A stretch of DNA of 64,000 nt from Paenibacillus riograndensis SBR5 (lineage in GTDB: Bacteria; Bacillota; Bacilli; Paenibacillales; Paenibacillaceae). Within the stretch, counting starts at the first letter, position 1, and each line of letters begins with the position of its first letter. The notes under the pieces were generated by a model. It saw only the letters and a list, made by a program, of their open reading frames with translations, was not told where the DNA came from and did no database searches. Made by a program: the position numbers and the translations under genes. The stretch is from the NCBI RefSeq assembly GCF_000981585.1, contig NZ_LN831776.1:4819187-4883186 (forward strand), in the 5' to 3' direction. Shown here in pieces: positions 34,543 to 43,661 of this stretch.

Positions 34543-35418
34543 TCACAGCTCCGCGATCCGCTGGCGGATACGCGGAAATAGCTCAAAGGCATTCCGGTAG
34601 AATACCTTTTCGTGATGCTGCCCGGGGACGAGCCTGCGGATAAATTCTGCGTACAGACCGATTGGCGCCAGCGGCCAGTCGGTTCCAAACAGCATTTTCT
34701 CATAATGATCACAATAGACCAGCGCCCGGCGGAAATGGTCCATGAACAGCGGTTCATTCATGAACCGTTCAAAATGAGGCCGGTCACCGACGACGAGGCC
34801 GGACAAATCGGCGTACACGTTCGGGTTCTTGGCCACCACTTCAGCAGCATCCATCACCCAGGGATCTCCCAGATGACAGATCATAAAGTTAACGCCACGC
34901 TGCTGATAGGCCAATTCATCTACAGTGAGCGGATGCGAATACTTCAGCAACCCGTTCATCGAGTAGGTATCACCGGTATGAATCACCACGGGCAAGCTGT
35001 ACTTAGCCGCCAGCTCATAGACCGGAGCATAGATCTTGTCATGGACATAATAATGGTAATATCCGGCATACAGCTTGATTCCCGCTACCTCCGGCGCCTG
35101 CATCCGCGCTTCGATCCGGTCAAGCTCCGCCTGGGCCTGCGCCCCGGCCAGCCGGTTTGGATTGATGCCGACACATTCCATCAGGAATGGGGGAACCTCT
35201 TCCTCCAGATCAAGACCCATAGGATTGGGTGAACCGGAATCGGGAAAAGCCCCCTTCGTCTGCTCCGTGACCCCCATTCCGATGCCGAGAATGACATCGT
35301 TCTGGTCAAACTCGGCCTTGAGGCCGGCCGCAGTGTAATCAACTTTGGATTGATCACTTGCTGTCCGATGGAAGCTGTCGATGTCTGACAGATGGATATG
35401 AATATCAATGATCGGCAT
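34543..35418 (-). CDS. Amidohydrolase-family (TIM-barrel) metal-dependent hydrolase
   Basis: The 291-residue protein starts MPIIDIHIHLSD, with the metal-binding HxH. Further candidate ligands are in VVIHTGDTY, MICHLGDPWVMD and the late Asp in LFGTDWPLAP, the pattern of the amidohydrolase-related (PF04909) group. The reaction may be hydrolysis or decarboxylation of a small molecule. The ATG at 35418 has GAAGGAGG upstream and overlaps the end of the GNAT fusion gene by 14 nt. The two are translationally coupled and probably act together. Confidence 0.85.
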   Translation of the reverse strand: MPIIDIHIHLSDIDSFHRTASDQSKVDYTAAGLKAEFDQNDVILGIGMGVTEQTKGAFPDSGSPNPMGLDLEEEVPPFLMECVGINPNRLAGAQAQAELDRIEARMQAPEVAGIKLYAGYYHYYVHDKIYAPVYELAAKYSLPVVIHTGDTYSMNGLLKYSHPLTVDELAYQQRGVNFMICHLGDPWVMDAAEVVAKNPNVYADLSGLVVGDRPHFERFMNEPLFMDHFRRALVYCDHYEKMLFGTDWPLAPIGLYAEFIRRLVPGQHHEKVFYRNAFELFPRIRQRIAEL

Positions 35419-38400
35419 GTAAGGCCTCCTTCTCATCTGCTGTATCTGCAAAGCTTAGATTAAGCAAACCCCGCACATCATCCGGGTTCAATGCAATGGG
35501 GCCCAAGACCAGAAAGGTCGGCTGTGTCCAAAGCGTTTCCCCGTTCAGAAGAGAAAGCTGATAATCTACACCCTGACAGATCCCCTTGTTGTTCACATAA
35601 ACTGCTGAGCTTTGATTAGGATAACTGCTCACCACCTGCAGCATATCCTGACGGGAAGCCGCGCCGATCCGCAAAAGCCCCTTGGATTGAAGCTGTGCCT
35701 CCAGTTTGCCGAGCAAAAACCGCCCTTGCCCCGGGACTTCTACCCAACCTTCTGAGAAGACCTCAGGCGATGGTTTGAAGAAGTTATCATCGGCGAACGA
35801 ATAATGCGGCAGCGCTTCGCCGCTTCCGTTGGTCACGGAATGCTGCACACAGAGCACAGGAACACCCGGCAGCATAAGATAATGCTGATGGATGACTATT
35901 CCCCGGTTCACTTCATGCTTCGTGATGCTGGTAGTAACACGCAGGCCCTTCCAGACATTGCCGTACCCGTCCTTCCGCTCTCCCCAATCCGTGTTTCGCG
36001 GCTCCTGCTCCCGGCTGAATCCGCCTAAACGGGGGATATCCACACCAAGCCCGCCATGCCAAGGGTTCCACCAGGAATGCGGGACCGGTTCCGGGTACGA
36101 AGTATCCAGCCATTCTGTGCCGTTGTGCTTCAAGGAATGCACCACACTGCCAAAGCCGGGCGCAGCCGCTATGGAAAGAACCCCGTTGTTCACCGTATAC
36201 ACAGGACCTGCTGCACTCTCTTCTATTTCACAAGTGACATTGCCGTCAGTCTGAGGGAACCACAGAGCTGAACGCTCCTGAATCCAATCCTCACCGTGGT
36301 AGACGGCCCGGAGCTTCCGGCCCGGTTCGCCTTGCCCGTGGCCATTCTTGTTCTCAGCAGAAATCTCCACATGGGCTGAATGGAGGTGCTGTTCCGGGTC
36401 CAGTTCAACCACAGCCATTTCCCGTTCAGGCTCCCCACCTTTCTGCATATGCAGTTCGAGTCTCCCGGCAAGCGGTGCCATCTTTCGTTCGATCAGTTCG
36501 GCGCTCAGCAGCCCTGCTGCAAACGGATTGCCGCCGCCGACTACCAGTTCCAGGTGATTGTCCAGCAGCGGAACAACCGGGGTGGACAATTTCCGGGCAA
36601 AGGAGCGGAAATCAGACCACTTGAGGAAGGTGTTCAGGGCAAATATAACCGGGTTCGTTTTCACTACGGCTCCGGCAGCAATCCGGCCAAGCTCATGCTC
36701 CAAGCCGAGCGGATAATCTGAGCGGAGCAGCTTCAGGGAAGGGTCCCAACAGATCCCGCAAGTGACGTTCTCTTCCTTGGAGAACAGCCAGTTTTCTGTA
36801 ATTTTAGCGCTATCCCAATTCGCAGGATCGCTGGAGTAGGAGTTGCCCATATCAACATAACGGCCCTGGTACGGCAGGATGAACCGGCTCCCGAAGAAAA
36901 TAAAATTCGTCAGCAATTGCATGTTCTCTTCCAGCGCTCTGCTGCTGGTATTGCAAATTTCATAATGGAATCCGGCAATACCGTTTGCGGACAGCTTCGC
37001 CACCGACTTGATCTGCAGGCCGGAGAAATCCTCAGACTCGTATAGGGCTTCGAGAACCTGACTCTCCCCTTTTGCATAGATTTTCACTTCTGCAGCCTGC
37101 TTTTTGGAGAATTCCTGTGAGAACGGCTTGCCCAGCTTCGGATAGCTCCACCGGAAATTGTGGCGGGAACCGGGATACTCGATCCACATATTGTTATCCA
37201 GCTTGTTCATATGCAGCGAGAATGCTCCGTTTACGGCGACCCACTGATCCCCGTTCTGCCCTCCGTACCGGCCCTGCGTGCCTTTGAGCAAAGCGGAGAG
37301 CTTGCTTGTGAAGGTGACTTCTTTGTGTCCGGCGGGGACCGCCGTTACCTCTACCTCATGCGATAAAAGTCCATAGGACCGCAGTCTGAATGGTGCGGGT
37401 ATAGCTGCTTTGCCTTTCGCCGGTACCGTGAAGCGCACCGTACGGTCCGCCCATTCCACGATATCCGTCTCCGGCCAGTCGAAGGAGAACTCTGCTTCCG
37501 TAGCAAAATGATTCTCTACATTCAGGTACAGCATGGCCGGAATACCCGGATACAGCTCGCCCGCCTGCAGTGCAACCTTCATCTTGACCGGGAATTTCGG
37601 TGATATGCCAATCCGGAATTCGGCCCGTTTGCCATTGATGGCCCATGTGCTCATAACCACAGGATGGGTCTTCTTGTCATTCTGCTCTTCCAGGACCGGG
37701 TCCAGCTCAAATTCTCCTTCTATTGTTACGGTTTCACCCGGAGCAATCGTTTGGGAGACATCCAGGGCATAACGGATACATTTATTATTCTGGCCCTCGA
37801 TCTCAATCGTCATGGCAGCGGCCGAGCGGTTTTCGATGCGATACTGAACCTTATAGGCGGAACCGAATACGAGATCATGATCATCGATATGTGTAGAGAT
37901 TGCATAATCCGGCGTATCCAGCGCGGTCAGCCCGCGTCCGGTCTTTTCAAATTCTGCCCGTAAGGCAAGCGCTCCCTTGCGCCAAGTGTAATCCAGGAAA
38001 TCAAAACCGCGCGCTGTGCGGCCATCCGGCTCAATCCTCAGCTCACGCGTACTGTCGGCGTACCAATCCAGCTCCTCGAAGTAAGGAGCCAAGGCTTCAG
38101 TCTGTAAAATAGTCGGAATGAAGTTCATGAGGTGGACGTAATCGTCATTTTTTTCCCAGAAGAACCCGCATTTCTTGTACATCGGTACAGCCTTGGTATT
38201 GCCTGCCCAGGTAAATAAATCAAGCCGCGGCCAGCCCGCTTCTACCGTCTTGCGGACAGCTTTCAGAATCAGATTGCGGCCAACCTTACAGCCGTGATAA
38301 TCAGGGCGGACATTCAACAACGGTACATACATCGCGCCTTCATCCTGATGGTAGTGCGAGAAGCTGCAAAAGCCGACAACCTCCCCGCCGTCAACAGCAA

Positions 38401-38575
38401 GAAAGGCATGAAGATGAGACGATACCTCCATCATCCGGAGGACGCTGTCCTTTGTTTTCTGGATGGTCCCGCCGCCCCAGCTGTCACTGCTGCGGTTCCA
38501 CATTTCTGCAAGCGCTCCCGCGTAAGAAGGGTCATATTCGATAATCCGGACTTGCTCCGCAACGGTATTTGCCAT
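35405..38575 (-). CDS. Large fusion protein: GNAT acetyltransferase plus beta-rich region
   Basis: This protein has 1,056 residues. Residues 5-150 form a GNAT N-acetyltransferase domain (AFLAVDGGEVVGFCSF, LLNVRPDYHGCKVGRNLILKA, NTKAVPMYKKCGF). The remaining 900 residues are rich in beta strands and look like several immunoglobulin-like or galactose-mutarotase-like sandwiches, with repeated phrases such as VTIEGEFELDP. I can name no enzyme family for them. No signal peptide or membrane segment is seen, so it is cytoplasmic. It is coupled to the amidohydrolase gene. The upstream region has the 28-bp motif at 38644-38671. Confidence 0.75.
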   Translation of the reverse strand: MANTVAEQVRIIEYDPSYAGALAEMWNRSSDSWGGGTIQKTKDSVLRMMEVSSHLHAFLAVDGGEVVGFCSFSHYHQDEGAMYVPLLNVRPDYHGCKVGRNLILKAVRKTVEAGWPRLDLFTWAGNTKAVPMYKKCGFFWEKNDDYVHLMNFIPTILQTEALAPYFEELDWYADSTRELRIEPDGRTARGFDFLDYTWRKGALALRAEFEKTGRGLTALDTPDYAISTHIDDHDLVFGSAYKVQYRIENRSAAAMTIEIEGQNNKCIRYALDVSQTIAPGETVTIEGEFELDPVLEEQNDKKTHPVVMSTWAINGKRAEFRIGISPKFPVKMKVALQAGELYPGIPAMLYLNVENHFATEAEFSFDWPETDIVEWADRTVRFTVPAKGKAAIPAPFRLRSYGLLSHEVEVTAVPAGHKEVTFTSKLSALLKGTQGRYGGQNGDQWVAVNGAFSLHMNKLDNNMWIEYPGSRHNFRWSYPKLGKPFSQEFSKKQAAEVKIYAKGESQVLEALYESEDFSGLQIKSVAKLSANGIAGFHYEICNTSSRALEENMQLLTNFIFFGSRFILPYQGRYVDMGNSYSSDPANWDSAKITENWLFSKEENVTCGICWDPSLKLLRSDYPLGLEHELGRIAAGAVVKTNPVIFALNTFLKWSDFRSFARKLSTPVVPLLDNHLELVVGGGNPFAAGLLSAELIERKMAPLAGRLELHMQKGGEPEREMAVVELDPEQHLHSAHVEISAENKNGHGQGEPGRKLRAVYHGEDWIQERSALWFPQTDGNVTCEIEESAAGPVYTVNNGVLSIAAAPGFGSVVHSLKHNGTEWLDTSYPEPVPHSWWNPWHGGLGVDIPRLGGFSREQEPRNTDWGERKDGYGNVWKGLRVTTSITKHEVNRGIVIHQHYLMLPGVPVLCVQHSVTNGSGEALPHYSFADDNFFKPSPEVFSEGWVEVPGQGRFLLGKLEAQLQSKGLLRIGAASRQDMLQVVSSYPNQSSAVYVNNKGICQGVDYQLSLLNGETLWTQPTFLVLGPIALNPDDVRGLLNLSFADTADEKEALHADH

Positions 38576-38643
38576 GCATTCATCTCCTTATTTTCAATTA
38601 CACAATGTCAAAAATAACAGATGGTTCTGTGGTGCTAGATCAT

Positions 38644-38671
38644 ATTATACTATGGGATGGAAGAATATTAC
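38644..38671 (-). promoter_or_regulatory. 28-bp promoter-like motif, copy 2 (upstream of the GNAT fusion gene)
   Basis: This block matches 14029-14056 at 27 of 28 bases and on the minus strand ends in TATAAT (38649-38644), about 70 nt before the ATG. The same position relative to -10 and the lack of a -35 box in both copies suggest a shared activator or alternative promoter type. Confidence 0.5.
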
Positions 38672-38708
38672 TAACTTTGCTCCAAGCTCATAGTAACTCT
38701 ACTTTTTC

Positions 38709-39056
38709 TCACTCTCTCCTATTCTGGTTTTTTGTTCCCCACTCACACAACCCTTCCAAGACGGGTAATAGCGTTTCCGCTTTATCTGTGAGGCTGTATT
38801 CAACTTTAGGCGGCACTTGAGGATACTCCTTCCGGATCACCATACCATCCGCTTCCAATTCTTTAAGCTGTGAACTCAAAGTTTTATAAGTAATAGCACC
38901 TATCTGTCTTTTCAGATCATTAAAGCGGACCGGTTGATTTTCTGCCAGGAGGTATATAATAACCATCTTCCATTTGCCGCCGATAACTGACAATGTATAA
39001 CCAAAGGGTGTATCTTGAACATTCTTAACTTTGCCTTTATATTCGGCCATACTCAT
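38709..39056 (-). CDS. HxlR-family transcriptional regulator
   Basis: The 115-residue winged-helix regulator has PFGYTLSVIGGKWKMVIIYLL, then RFNDLKRQIGAITYKTLSSQLKELE and a wing ending in VEYSLTDKAETLLPVL, all typical of HxlR/YodB proteins. These often sense electrophiles or redox state through an N-terminal Cys, but no cysteine is present near this N terminus. The ATG at 39056 has AAAGGAT upstream. It is divergent from the arginase-family gene and probably controls it. Confidence 0.88.
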   Translation of the reverse strand: MSMAEYKGKVKNVQDTPFGYTLSVIGGKWKMVIIYLLAENQPVRFNDLKRQIGAITYKTLSSQLKELEADGMVIRKEYPQVPPKVEYSLTDKAETLLPVLEGLCEWGTKNQNRRE

Positions 39057-39161
39057 ATTCACACTATCCTTTCGGGTAGTACCTATCATATTAGTGCGTA
39101 CTACTTTTTTATTTGTGCCCAGTTTATACTAACCATACTTTGATGTAAAGGAGAGCAAGAA

Positions 39162-40076
39162 ATGACCAAAAAAACAATCCGTTTGTTAATGCCGCAGTGG
39201 CAAGGAGGGAACAATCCAAACTACTCTTTTGGTGCCGAACTGCTTGCCTGGCTGGCTCCGGACAATGATCAGCCCCTAATTCACGTACCCGTCCAAGCCT
39301 ATGATGGAACCCCGCTGCACAACGAGAACGGCATGTATGGAAGAACACAGCTGCTTGAGCAATTAGAGGCTGCCCGGCACCTCATCGATGCCCATAAGCC
39401 GGACCGTATTGTAATGTTTGGCGGGGACTGCTTAGTCGAACAAGCTCCATTTGCCTATTTAAACGAACGGTATGGCGGGGAATTGGGTTTAATCTGGATC
39501 GATGCTCACAGTGACTTAGTCAGATATGCCGGTTATGACAACGGACATACTTTACCTCTCGGGAATCTTTTGGGAGAAGGAGATGAGGAATTTGCAAGAC
39601 ATGTGAAAACTCCGCTAAAACCTGAACATGTTTTTATCGCGGGATTAGCTACTCCTACAGAGAAAGAAATAGAAGTGATTTCAGAGGCGTTTCAGAGACT
39701 GGGCATAGCTCCTGAAGAACAAGATACAGAGATGATTCAGCGGCTGGGCATAAAAACTGCCGGAACTCAAGAGCTAACGAACAGTACTGAATCTATAAAA
39801 GAGTGGATTAAGGAAAGCGGTATTAAGCACCTGGCTATCCACCTCGATCTGGATGTGCTTGATCCAAAATCATTCCGTTCTTTATTATTTGCCAATCCTG
39901 AAGCCCCTTATAATTATTCTCCTGCGGGAACAATGCAAATGCCTCTGCTATTGAATCTGATAAAAGAACTTTCGGAAGCAACAGATGTAGTTGGATTAGG
40001 GATAACGGAGCATATGCCATGGGATTCGATTAACTTGAAAAATCTGCTTAGAGAAATACCTATTCTGAATATGTAA
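39162..40076 (+). CDS. Arginase/ureohydrolase-family protein
   Basis: The 304-residue protein has the ureohydrolase motifs LIWIDAHSD and HLDLDVLDP, which carry Asp and His ligands for two manganese ions, and a late Glu in GITEHMP. The first metal ligand position is altered: MFGGDCLV has Cys where arginases have His (GGDH). It may hydrolyse a guanidino compound or be a divergent member with changed metal use. AAAGGAGA precedes the ATG. It is divergent from an HxlR regulator gene. Confidence 0.8.
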   Translation: MTKKTIRLLMPQWQGGNNPNYSFGAELLAWLAPDNDQPLIHVPVQAYDGTPLHNENGMYGRTQLLEQLEAARHLIDAHKPDRIVMFGGDCLVEQAPFAYLNERYGGELGLIWIDAHSDLVRYAGYDNGHTLPLGNLLGEGDEEFARHVKTPLKPEHVFIAGLATPTEKEIEVISEAFQRLGIAPEEQDTEMIQRLGIKTAGTQELTNSTESIKEWIKESGIKHLAIHLDLDVLDPKSFRSLLFANPEAPYNYSPAGTMQMPLLLNLIKELSEATDVVGLGITEHMPWDSINLKNLLREIPILNM

Positions 40077-40087
40077 GGCCATGAAAA

Positions 40088-40139
40088 TACAACAAAAACG
40101 CGCTCCCTGCCGAGGCATTGGAGCGCGCTTTTGTTGTAC
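40088..40139. terminator. Bidirectional terminator between converging genes
   Basis: TACAACAAAAACGCGCTCC and GGAGCGCGCTTTTGTTGTA form a stem of about 18 bp with A/T-rich lower part. It serves the arginase-family gene and the end of the nine-gene minus-strand operon. Confidence 0.8.
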
Positions 40140-40150
40140 ATCCCGATCTG

Positions 40151-40924
40151 TTAATCCGAAGTCTGGAACACATACTCCCCTTCGCCAATCCGGATAGTTT
40201 GTCCCCCCAGAAGTTCAGAGTCCGTGTCCAGGATCACCTGCATGAACCGGTTCTCCTCCCCTTTGACGAAATCGTAGAACTTGTCTCCGATCTGCAAGAC
40301 AGCGGATGTATCCGTTGACTTCACAACCTCCAGGCCAAACAAATCCGCCCAGTGTCCCGCAGCAGCGGCGGGGTCCGACACGCGGAAGACCGCCCGCCTG
40401 ATCTCGGCCCGGCCTGCAGGATGAGGCTGGACAATGCCGGAAGCCGTCAGCCTGGCCAGCCGCTCCTCATCCGTTCCTTTCCACTGAATAATAAACGGAT
40501 AGACCAGCCCGCCGAAATCTCCGGCAATGGTCATCATGCGCCATTCGATCAAGCTGCCCGACATATCCAGGCGTTTGCCGTCCATAATGGGCGACAAGCT
40601 TAAGCCCGCTGCGGTTAACGATGCTGCCATTTCCTCAATATCGTCGGTGCGGATCACCACCCGGCTCAGCACTTCATGCTCAGGCAAAGCGGCAACGGCA
40701 TCCTGGACAACCAGGTTGTACCCGGTGGACCGGGCCAATTCGGGCGATTCAATCCCCAGAAACTCGATGTAAGTCAGACCGAAGTAGCTTAACGTATTGA
40801 AGGTGCCCCAGTCCTTATGGGAACCTCCCTTAAAAGCAACCAGACCCTTCTCCCCGAAGACCTCGACGACATTGTCTAAATTGTTGATGTAATGAACCAA
40901 GTGATCCCATTGTTTGCTCGCCAT
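40151..40924 (-). CDS. VOC-family (Glyoxalase_3-like) protein
   Basis: The 257-residue two-module protein has WDHLVHYINNLDNVVEVF at the start, then GGSHKDWGTFNTLSYFGLTYIEFLGIE. This is the sequence pattern of the glyoxalase-like domain group PF13468. Its substrate is unknown. It is the last gene of the operon that starts with the GntR regulator, with 3 nt between it and the ProC-like gene. Confidence 0.8.
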   Translation of the reverse strand: MASKQWDHLVHYINNLDNVVEVFGEKGLVAFKGGSHKDWGTFNTLSYFGLTYIEFLGIESPELARSTGYNLVVQDAVAALPEHEVLSRVVIRTDDIEEMAASLTAAGLSLSPIMDGKRLDMSGSLIEWRMMTIAGDFGGLVYPFIIQWKGTDEERLARLTASGIVQPHPAGRAEIRRAVFRVSDPAAAAGHWADLFGLEVVKSTDTSAVLQIGDKFYDFVKGEENRFMQVILDTDSELLGGQTIRIGEGEYVFQTSD

Positions 40925-40927
40925 CGT

Positions 40928-41734
40928 CTATTTCGCTCCCAGTTCAGTCGTTCGCTTGACCGCTGCCATTACGCTGCGCTGCAGTCCGGCCGCGAAATCG
41001 CTGTTGTTCAGTTCGTACAGACCGTGCATCCCCACCCCGCCCGGTGAGTTATTGATGTCCAGCAGCTGTCTCGGATGCAGCCCCGTCTGCCGCAGCATAA
41101 GCACGGCTCCAGCCATATTCTCCAGCGCGACATTCCAGGCCTGCTCACGCGGCAACCCCGCCAGCACACCGGCATCCACAAGAGATTCAATGAAATAATA
41201 GATGTAGTTAGGCCCGGCCACACCGTATCCGGTGAAAATATCCAGGAATGTTTCCTCCATATACTGGACTTTGCCAAAGCCAAGCAGGAACTCGTCCACT
41301 TGCTCCCGCGATGCGTTGGCGTTCAGGACGACCCCGCTGTAGCCGTACCCCGTATCCGTCAACGTATTTGGAATGACCCTGACGATCGGCCGTCCGGCTC
41401 CGAATACTCCGGCCAGCTTCTCCAGCGTCAAGCCGGCCACGATCGAAACGATCACGGCATCGGGTGCAGCGAGCCGGGTTATAGCTTGTCCCAGCCCGTC
41501 CAGTGCATCCTGCGGCCGGACGGCAAGCACAATCAGTTCAGCTTCAGCAAGATACGTTTCCTGGCTCCGGCCCGTATCTACTCCATAAGCATTGGTCAAC
41601 ACCTGAAGACGTGCCTCATTGATATCCGTAACACTGATCCGGCCGGCGGCAATGGTCTGATTGGCTGTGACGGCCCGGATAATGGCCTCGGCCATCTGTC
41701 CGCCTCCGATAAAATGAATCCGTTGCTCGATCAA
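40928..41734 (-). CDS. Pyrroline-5-carboxylate reductase-like imine reductase
   Basis: The protein has about 268 residues with the NADP-binding motif IHFIGGGQMAEAII and the ProC-type C-terminal dimer domain (GPNYIYYFIESLVDAGV, LLDINNSPGGVGMHGLYEL). The start is best placed at a TTG (41734) with AGAGGGGGG upstream, 17 nt after the MetQ stop. Housekeeping ProC makes proline. In this sulphur-amino-acid operon it may instead reduce a cyclic imine or dehydro-amino acid formed from the imported compound. Confidence 0.82.
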   Translation of the reverse strand: MIEQRIHFIGGGQMAEAIIRAVTANQTIAAGRISVTDINEARLQVLTNAYGVDTGRSQETYLAEAELIVLAVRPQDALDGLGQAITRLAAPDAVIVSIVAGLTLEKLAGVFGAGRPIVRVIPNTLTDTGYGYSGVVLNANASREQVDEFLLGFGKVQYMEETFLDIFTGYGVAGPNYIYYFIESLVDAGVLAGLPREQAWNVALENMAGAVLMLRQTGLHPRQLLDINNSPGGVGMHGLYELNNSDFAAGLQRSVMAAVKRTTELGAK

Positions 41735-41751
41735 CGTCTTCCCCCCTCTGA

Positions 41752-42600
41752 TTAGTTGTTCTTCCACGCTTCCGGCAGAATGAATCCGTCGTATTTCTCC
41801 AAACCGGTAATATATTCTTCAAACTCCTTGGACTCGTAGGCAGCCTTCAGGTCCTTGGCCCACTGCGTATTCTCATCCTTCCGGTTCACGGATACGATGA
41901 TGCGGTGCTGCATAGGCGTATTTTCAATTTTGAGCGCATCGGTAATTTTCTTGCCCGCGCTGGCGATGTAATTCCCATTAATCACGCCATAATCCACATC
42001 CTGCAGGGACACCATAATTTGCGCCGGGTCGAGAATCTTGATATCGATTTTATATTTGTCCGGCTCCATGTTATTGATGTTGAAGTCCGCTAGATTCGAG
42101 CCTTCTTTAATCTTAACCCAGCCCAATTCTTCCAGAATGCGGAGCGCCCGTTCCTGGTTAACAGGGTCATTGGGAACGGCCACCGTTGTGCCGTCCTTTA
42201 CATCGTCAAGCGTAGTGTGCTTGACAGAATAGATCCCTTGCGGTGCGCCAGGCACATAGGCGATTCCTACCATATCCGCGCCAATTTCGCCGTTGATAGC
42301 TTCCATATACGCTGTACTCTGGAAGATGCTCGCATCGATGGTGCCTTCCTTCATAGCCGGGTTGACCTGCATATTTTGCGAGAAGGTCTTAATATCCACC
42401 TTGTAGCCCTGCTTCTCCAGAATCGGCAGAATCGCTTGGCGGAACTGCTCTTCATAAGTGCCGACCCCAAATCCTACAACAATCTCCTTCTTCTCACCTT
42501 CTGCAGCTCCGGCTTTAGAGTTATCCGCCGCATTGTTGGCACCACAAGCTGTCAGTACCAGAACGAAACCAATCAGGAACAGGGACATTGCTTTTTTCAT
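41752..42600 (-). CDS. metQ: MetQ-type methionine-binding lipoprotein
   Basis: The 282-residue NlpA-family protein has lipobox VLTAC (C19) and the family segments VVGFGVGTYEEQFRQ, YKVDIKTFSQNMQVNPAMKEG, VAVPNDPVNQERALRILEELG and YGVINGNYI. It captures methionine or a relative outside the membrane for MetN/MetI. It overlaps the methyltransferase gene by ATGA. Substrate specificity may differ from plain methionine, as the rest of the operon handles modified compounds. Confidence 0.88.
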   Translation of the reverse strand: MKKAMSLFLIGFVLVLTACGANNAADNSKAGAAEGEKKEIVVGFGVGTYEEQFRQAILPILEKQGYKVDIKTFSQNMQVNPAMKEGTIDASIFQSTAYMEAINGEIGADMVGIAYVPGAPQGIYSVKHTTLDDVKDGTTVAVPNDPVNQERALRILEELGWVKIKEGSNLADFNINNMEPDKYKIDIKILDPAQIMVSLQDVDYGVINGNYIASAGKKITDALKIENTPMQHRIIVSVNRKDENTQWAKDLKAAYESKEFEEYITGLEKYDGFILPEAWKNN

Positions 42601-43631
42601 ACACGGATCTCTCCTTCAAATACAGATTTTTTTAACTGTACCAGTGCTTCGTCGGTAACACTCAGCGGAATCGCGCAGTTGGGAGCGAGTATAAACGGCT
42701 GGTCCTTCATCTGACGCAGTGCTTCCGAAGCCTGCTGCTGAATTTGCGCGATGTCGTTTGCGGCAAACAGAGCATGATCGACTCCCCCAACCTTCGTCGC
42801 TGTCACAGCAGCTTCCAGACCCGGGTTTCCTTCAGCCTTCGTATCCCAGCTGATCCCGTCCACCGGATAGTCGTTGAACCGCTCGGGATGCGCATAAGCC
42901 CCACAGGTATGGAGCACATTTTTTCCGTAGCCGGCTGCGTCCAATACAATACTGTCATAAGGTCTCGAAAATTCGTTGAACGACGCTTCATCGAACATCC
43001 CCGGATGTGCTGTCCCCGTCACCGCATAGAACAAGCCGTCTGATCCAGCCCGCTTCAGCTCTTGCACATAATCGGCCATAGTCAGGGCGATCGCATGCAG
43101 TGCATGATGTGCCGCCGCCCGGTGCTCTTGGAACAGCGATTCCAGGGTCACCGGCTGTTCGATGCCGAACACGGTCGGGTACACATAAGCGGAACGCCCG
43201 ACAATAAACAGCAGCACTGTCAGCGGGGAGAAGACGGTCTGGATTAAGGGGGTATCCGGCAGCCCCCGGCGGATTTTGGCTACAGCTTCAAGCTGCTCCA
43301 ATAGCGGGGGTGATTGTGTGGCCTTTTTCGCTTCAAGCTGCCACAACCGGGCTGCTGCCGGAACCACCGTTGTAAGCTGCCGGGGAAATACAGTCTGATA
43401 ATGGCCGAAATCATATTCATTTCCCCAAGCTTCAGCCAAATAGGTGGCTCTGGGGTTGATCTTCACCCAGTCCCAATCATATTGCCTGGTAAAAGCGATG
43501 GTCGTCCCGGCCAGATCGTCCGCGTTCTGCTCCTTGTCAATAAAATGGCGCCAGCCGCTGACGATGGGCCGGTCCGCCCGCTCCCCCGATAAAATGGCCT
43601 GAAACCGTTCCTGTCTGCTCCATGTACTCAC
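42597..43631 (-). CDS. UroD-superfamily zinc methyltransferase (MtaA/CmuA-like)
   Basis: The 344-residue protein has the UroD fold pattern but lacks the N-terminal RPPVWLMRQAGRY box of true uroporphyrinogen decarboxylase. It carries H241 and C243 (LHTCGAYAH) and C319 (LAPNCAIPLSV), the positions of the zinc ligands in MtaA/CmuA-type methyltransferases. This points to transfer of a methyl group to a thiol rather than decarboxylation. It lies inside the Met importer operon, between metI and metQ. The methyl donor is unknown. Confidence 0.75.
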   Translation of the reverse strand: MSTWSRQERFQAILSGERADRPIVSGWRHFIDKEQNADDLAGTTIAFTRQYDWDWVKINPRATYLAEAWGNEYDFGHYQTVFPRQLTTVVPAAARLWQLEAKKATQSPPLLEQLEAVAKIRRGLPDTPLIQTVFSPLTVLLFIVGRSAYVYPTVFGIEQPVTLESLFQEHRAAAHHALHAIALTMADYVQELKRAGSDGLFYAVTGTAHPGMFDEASFNEFSRPYDSIVLDAAGYGKNVLHTCGAYAHPERFNDYPVDGISWDTKAEGNPGLEAAVTATKVGGVDHALFAANDIAQIQQQASEALRQMKDQPFILAPNCAIPLSVTDEALVQLKKSVFEGEIRV

Positions 43632-43661
43632 TTTGTTTGCCTCCTTTTGTTAGGACAGTTC

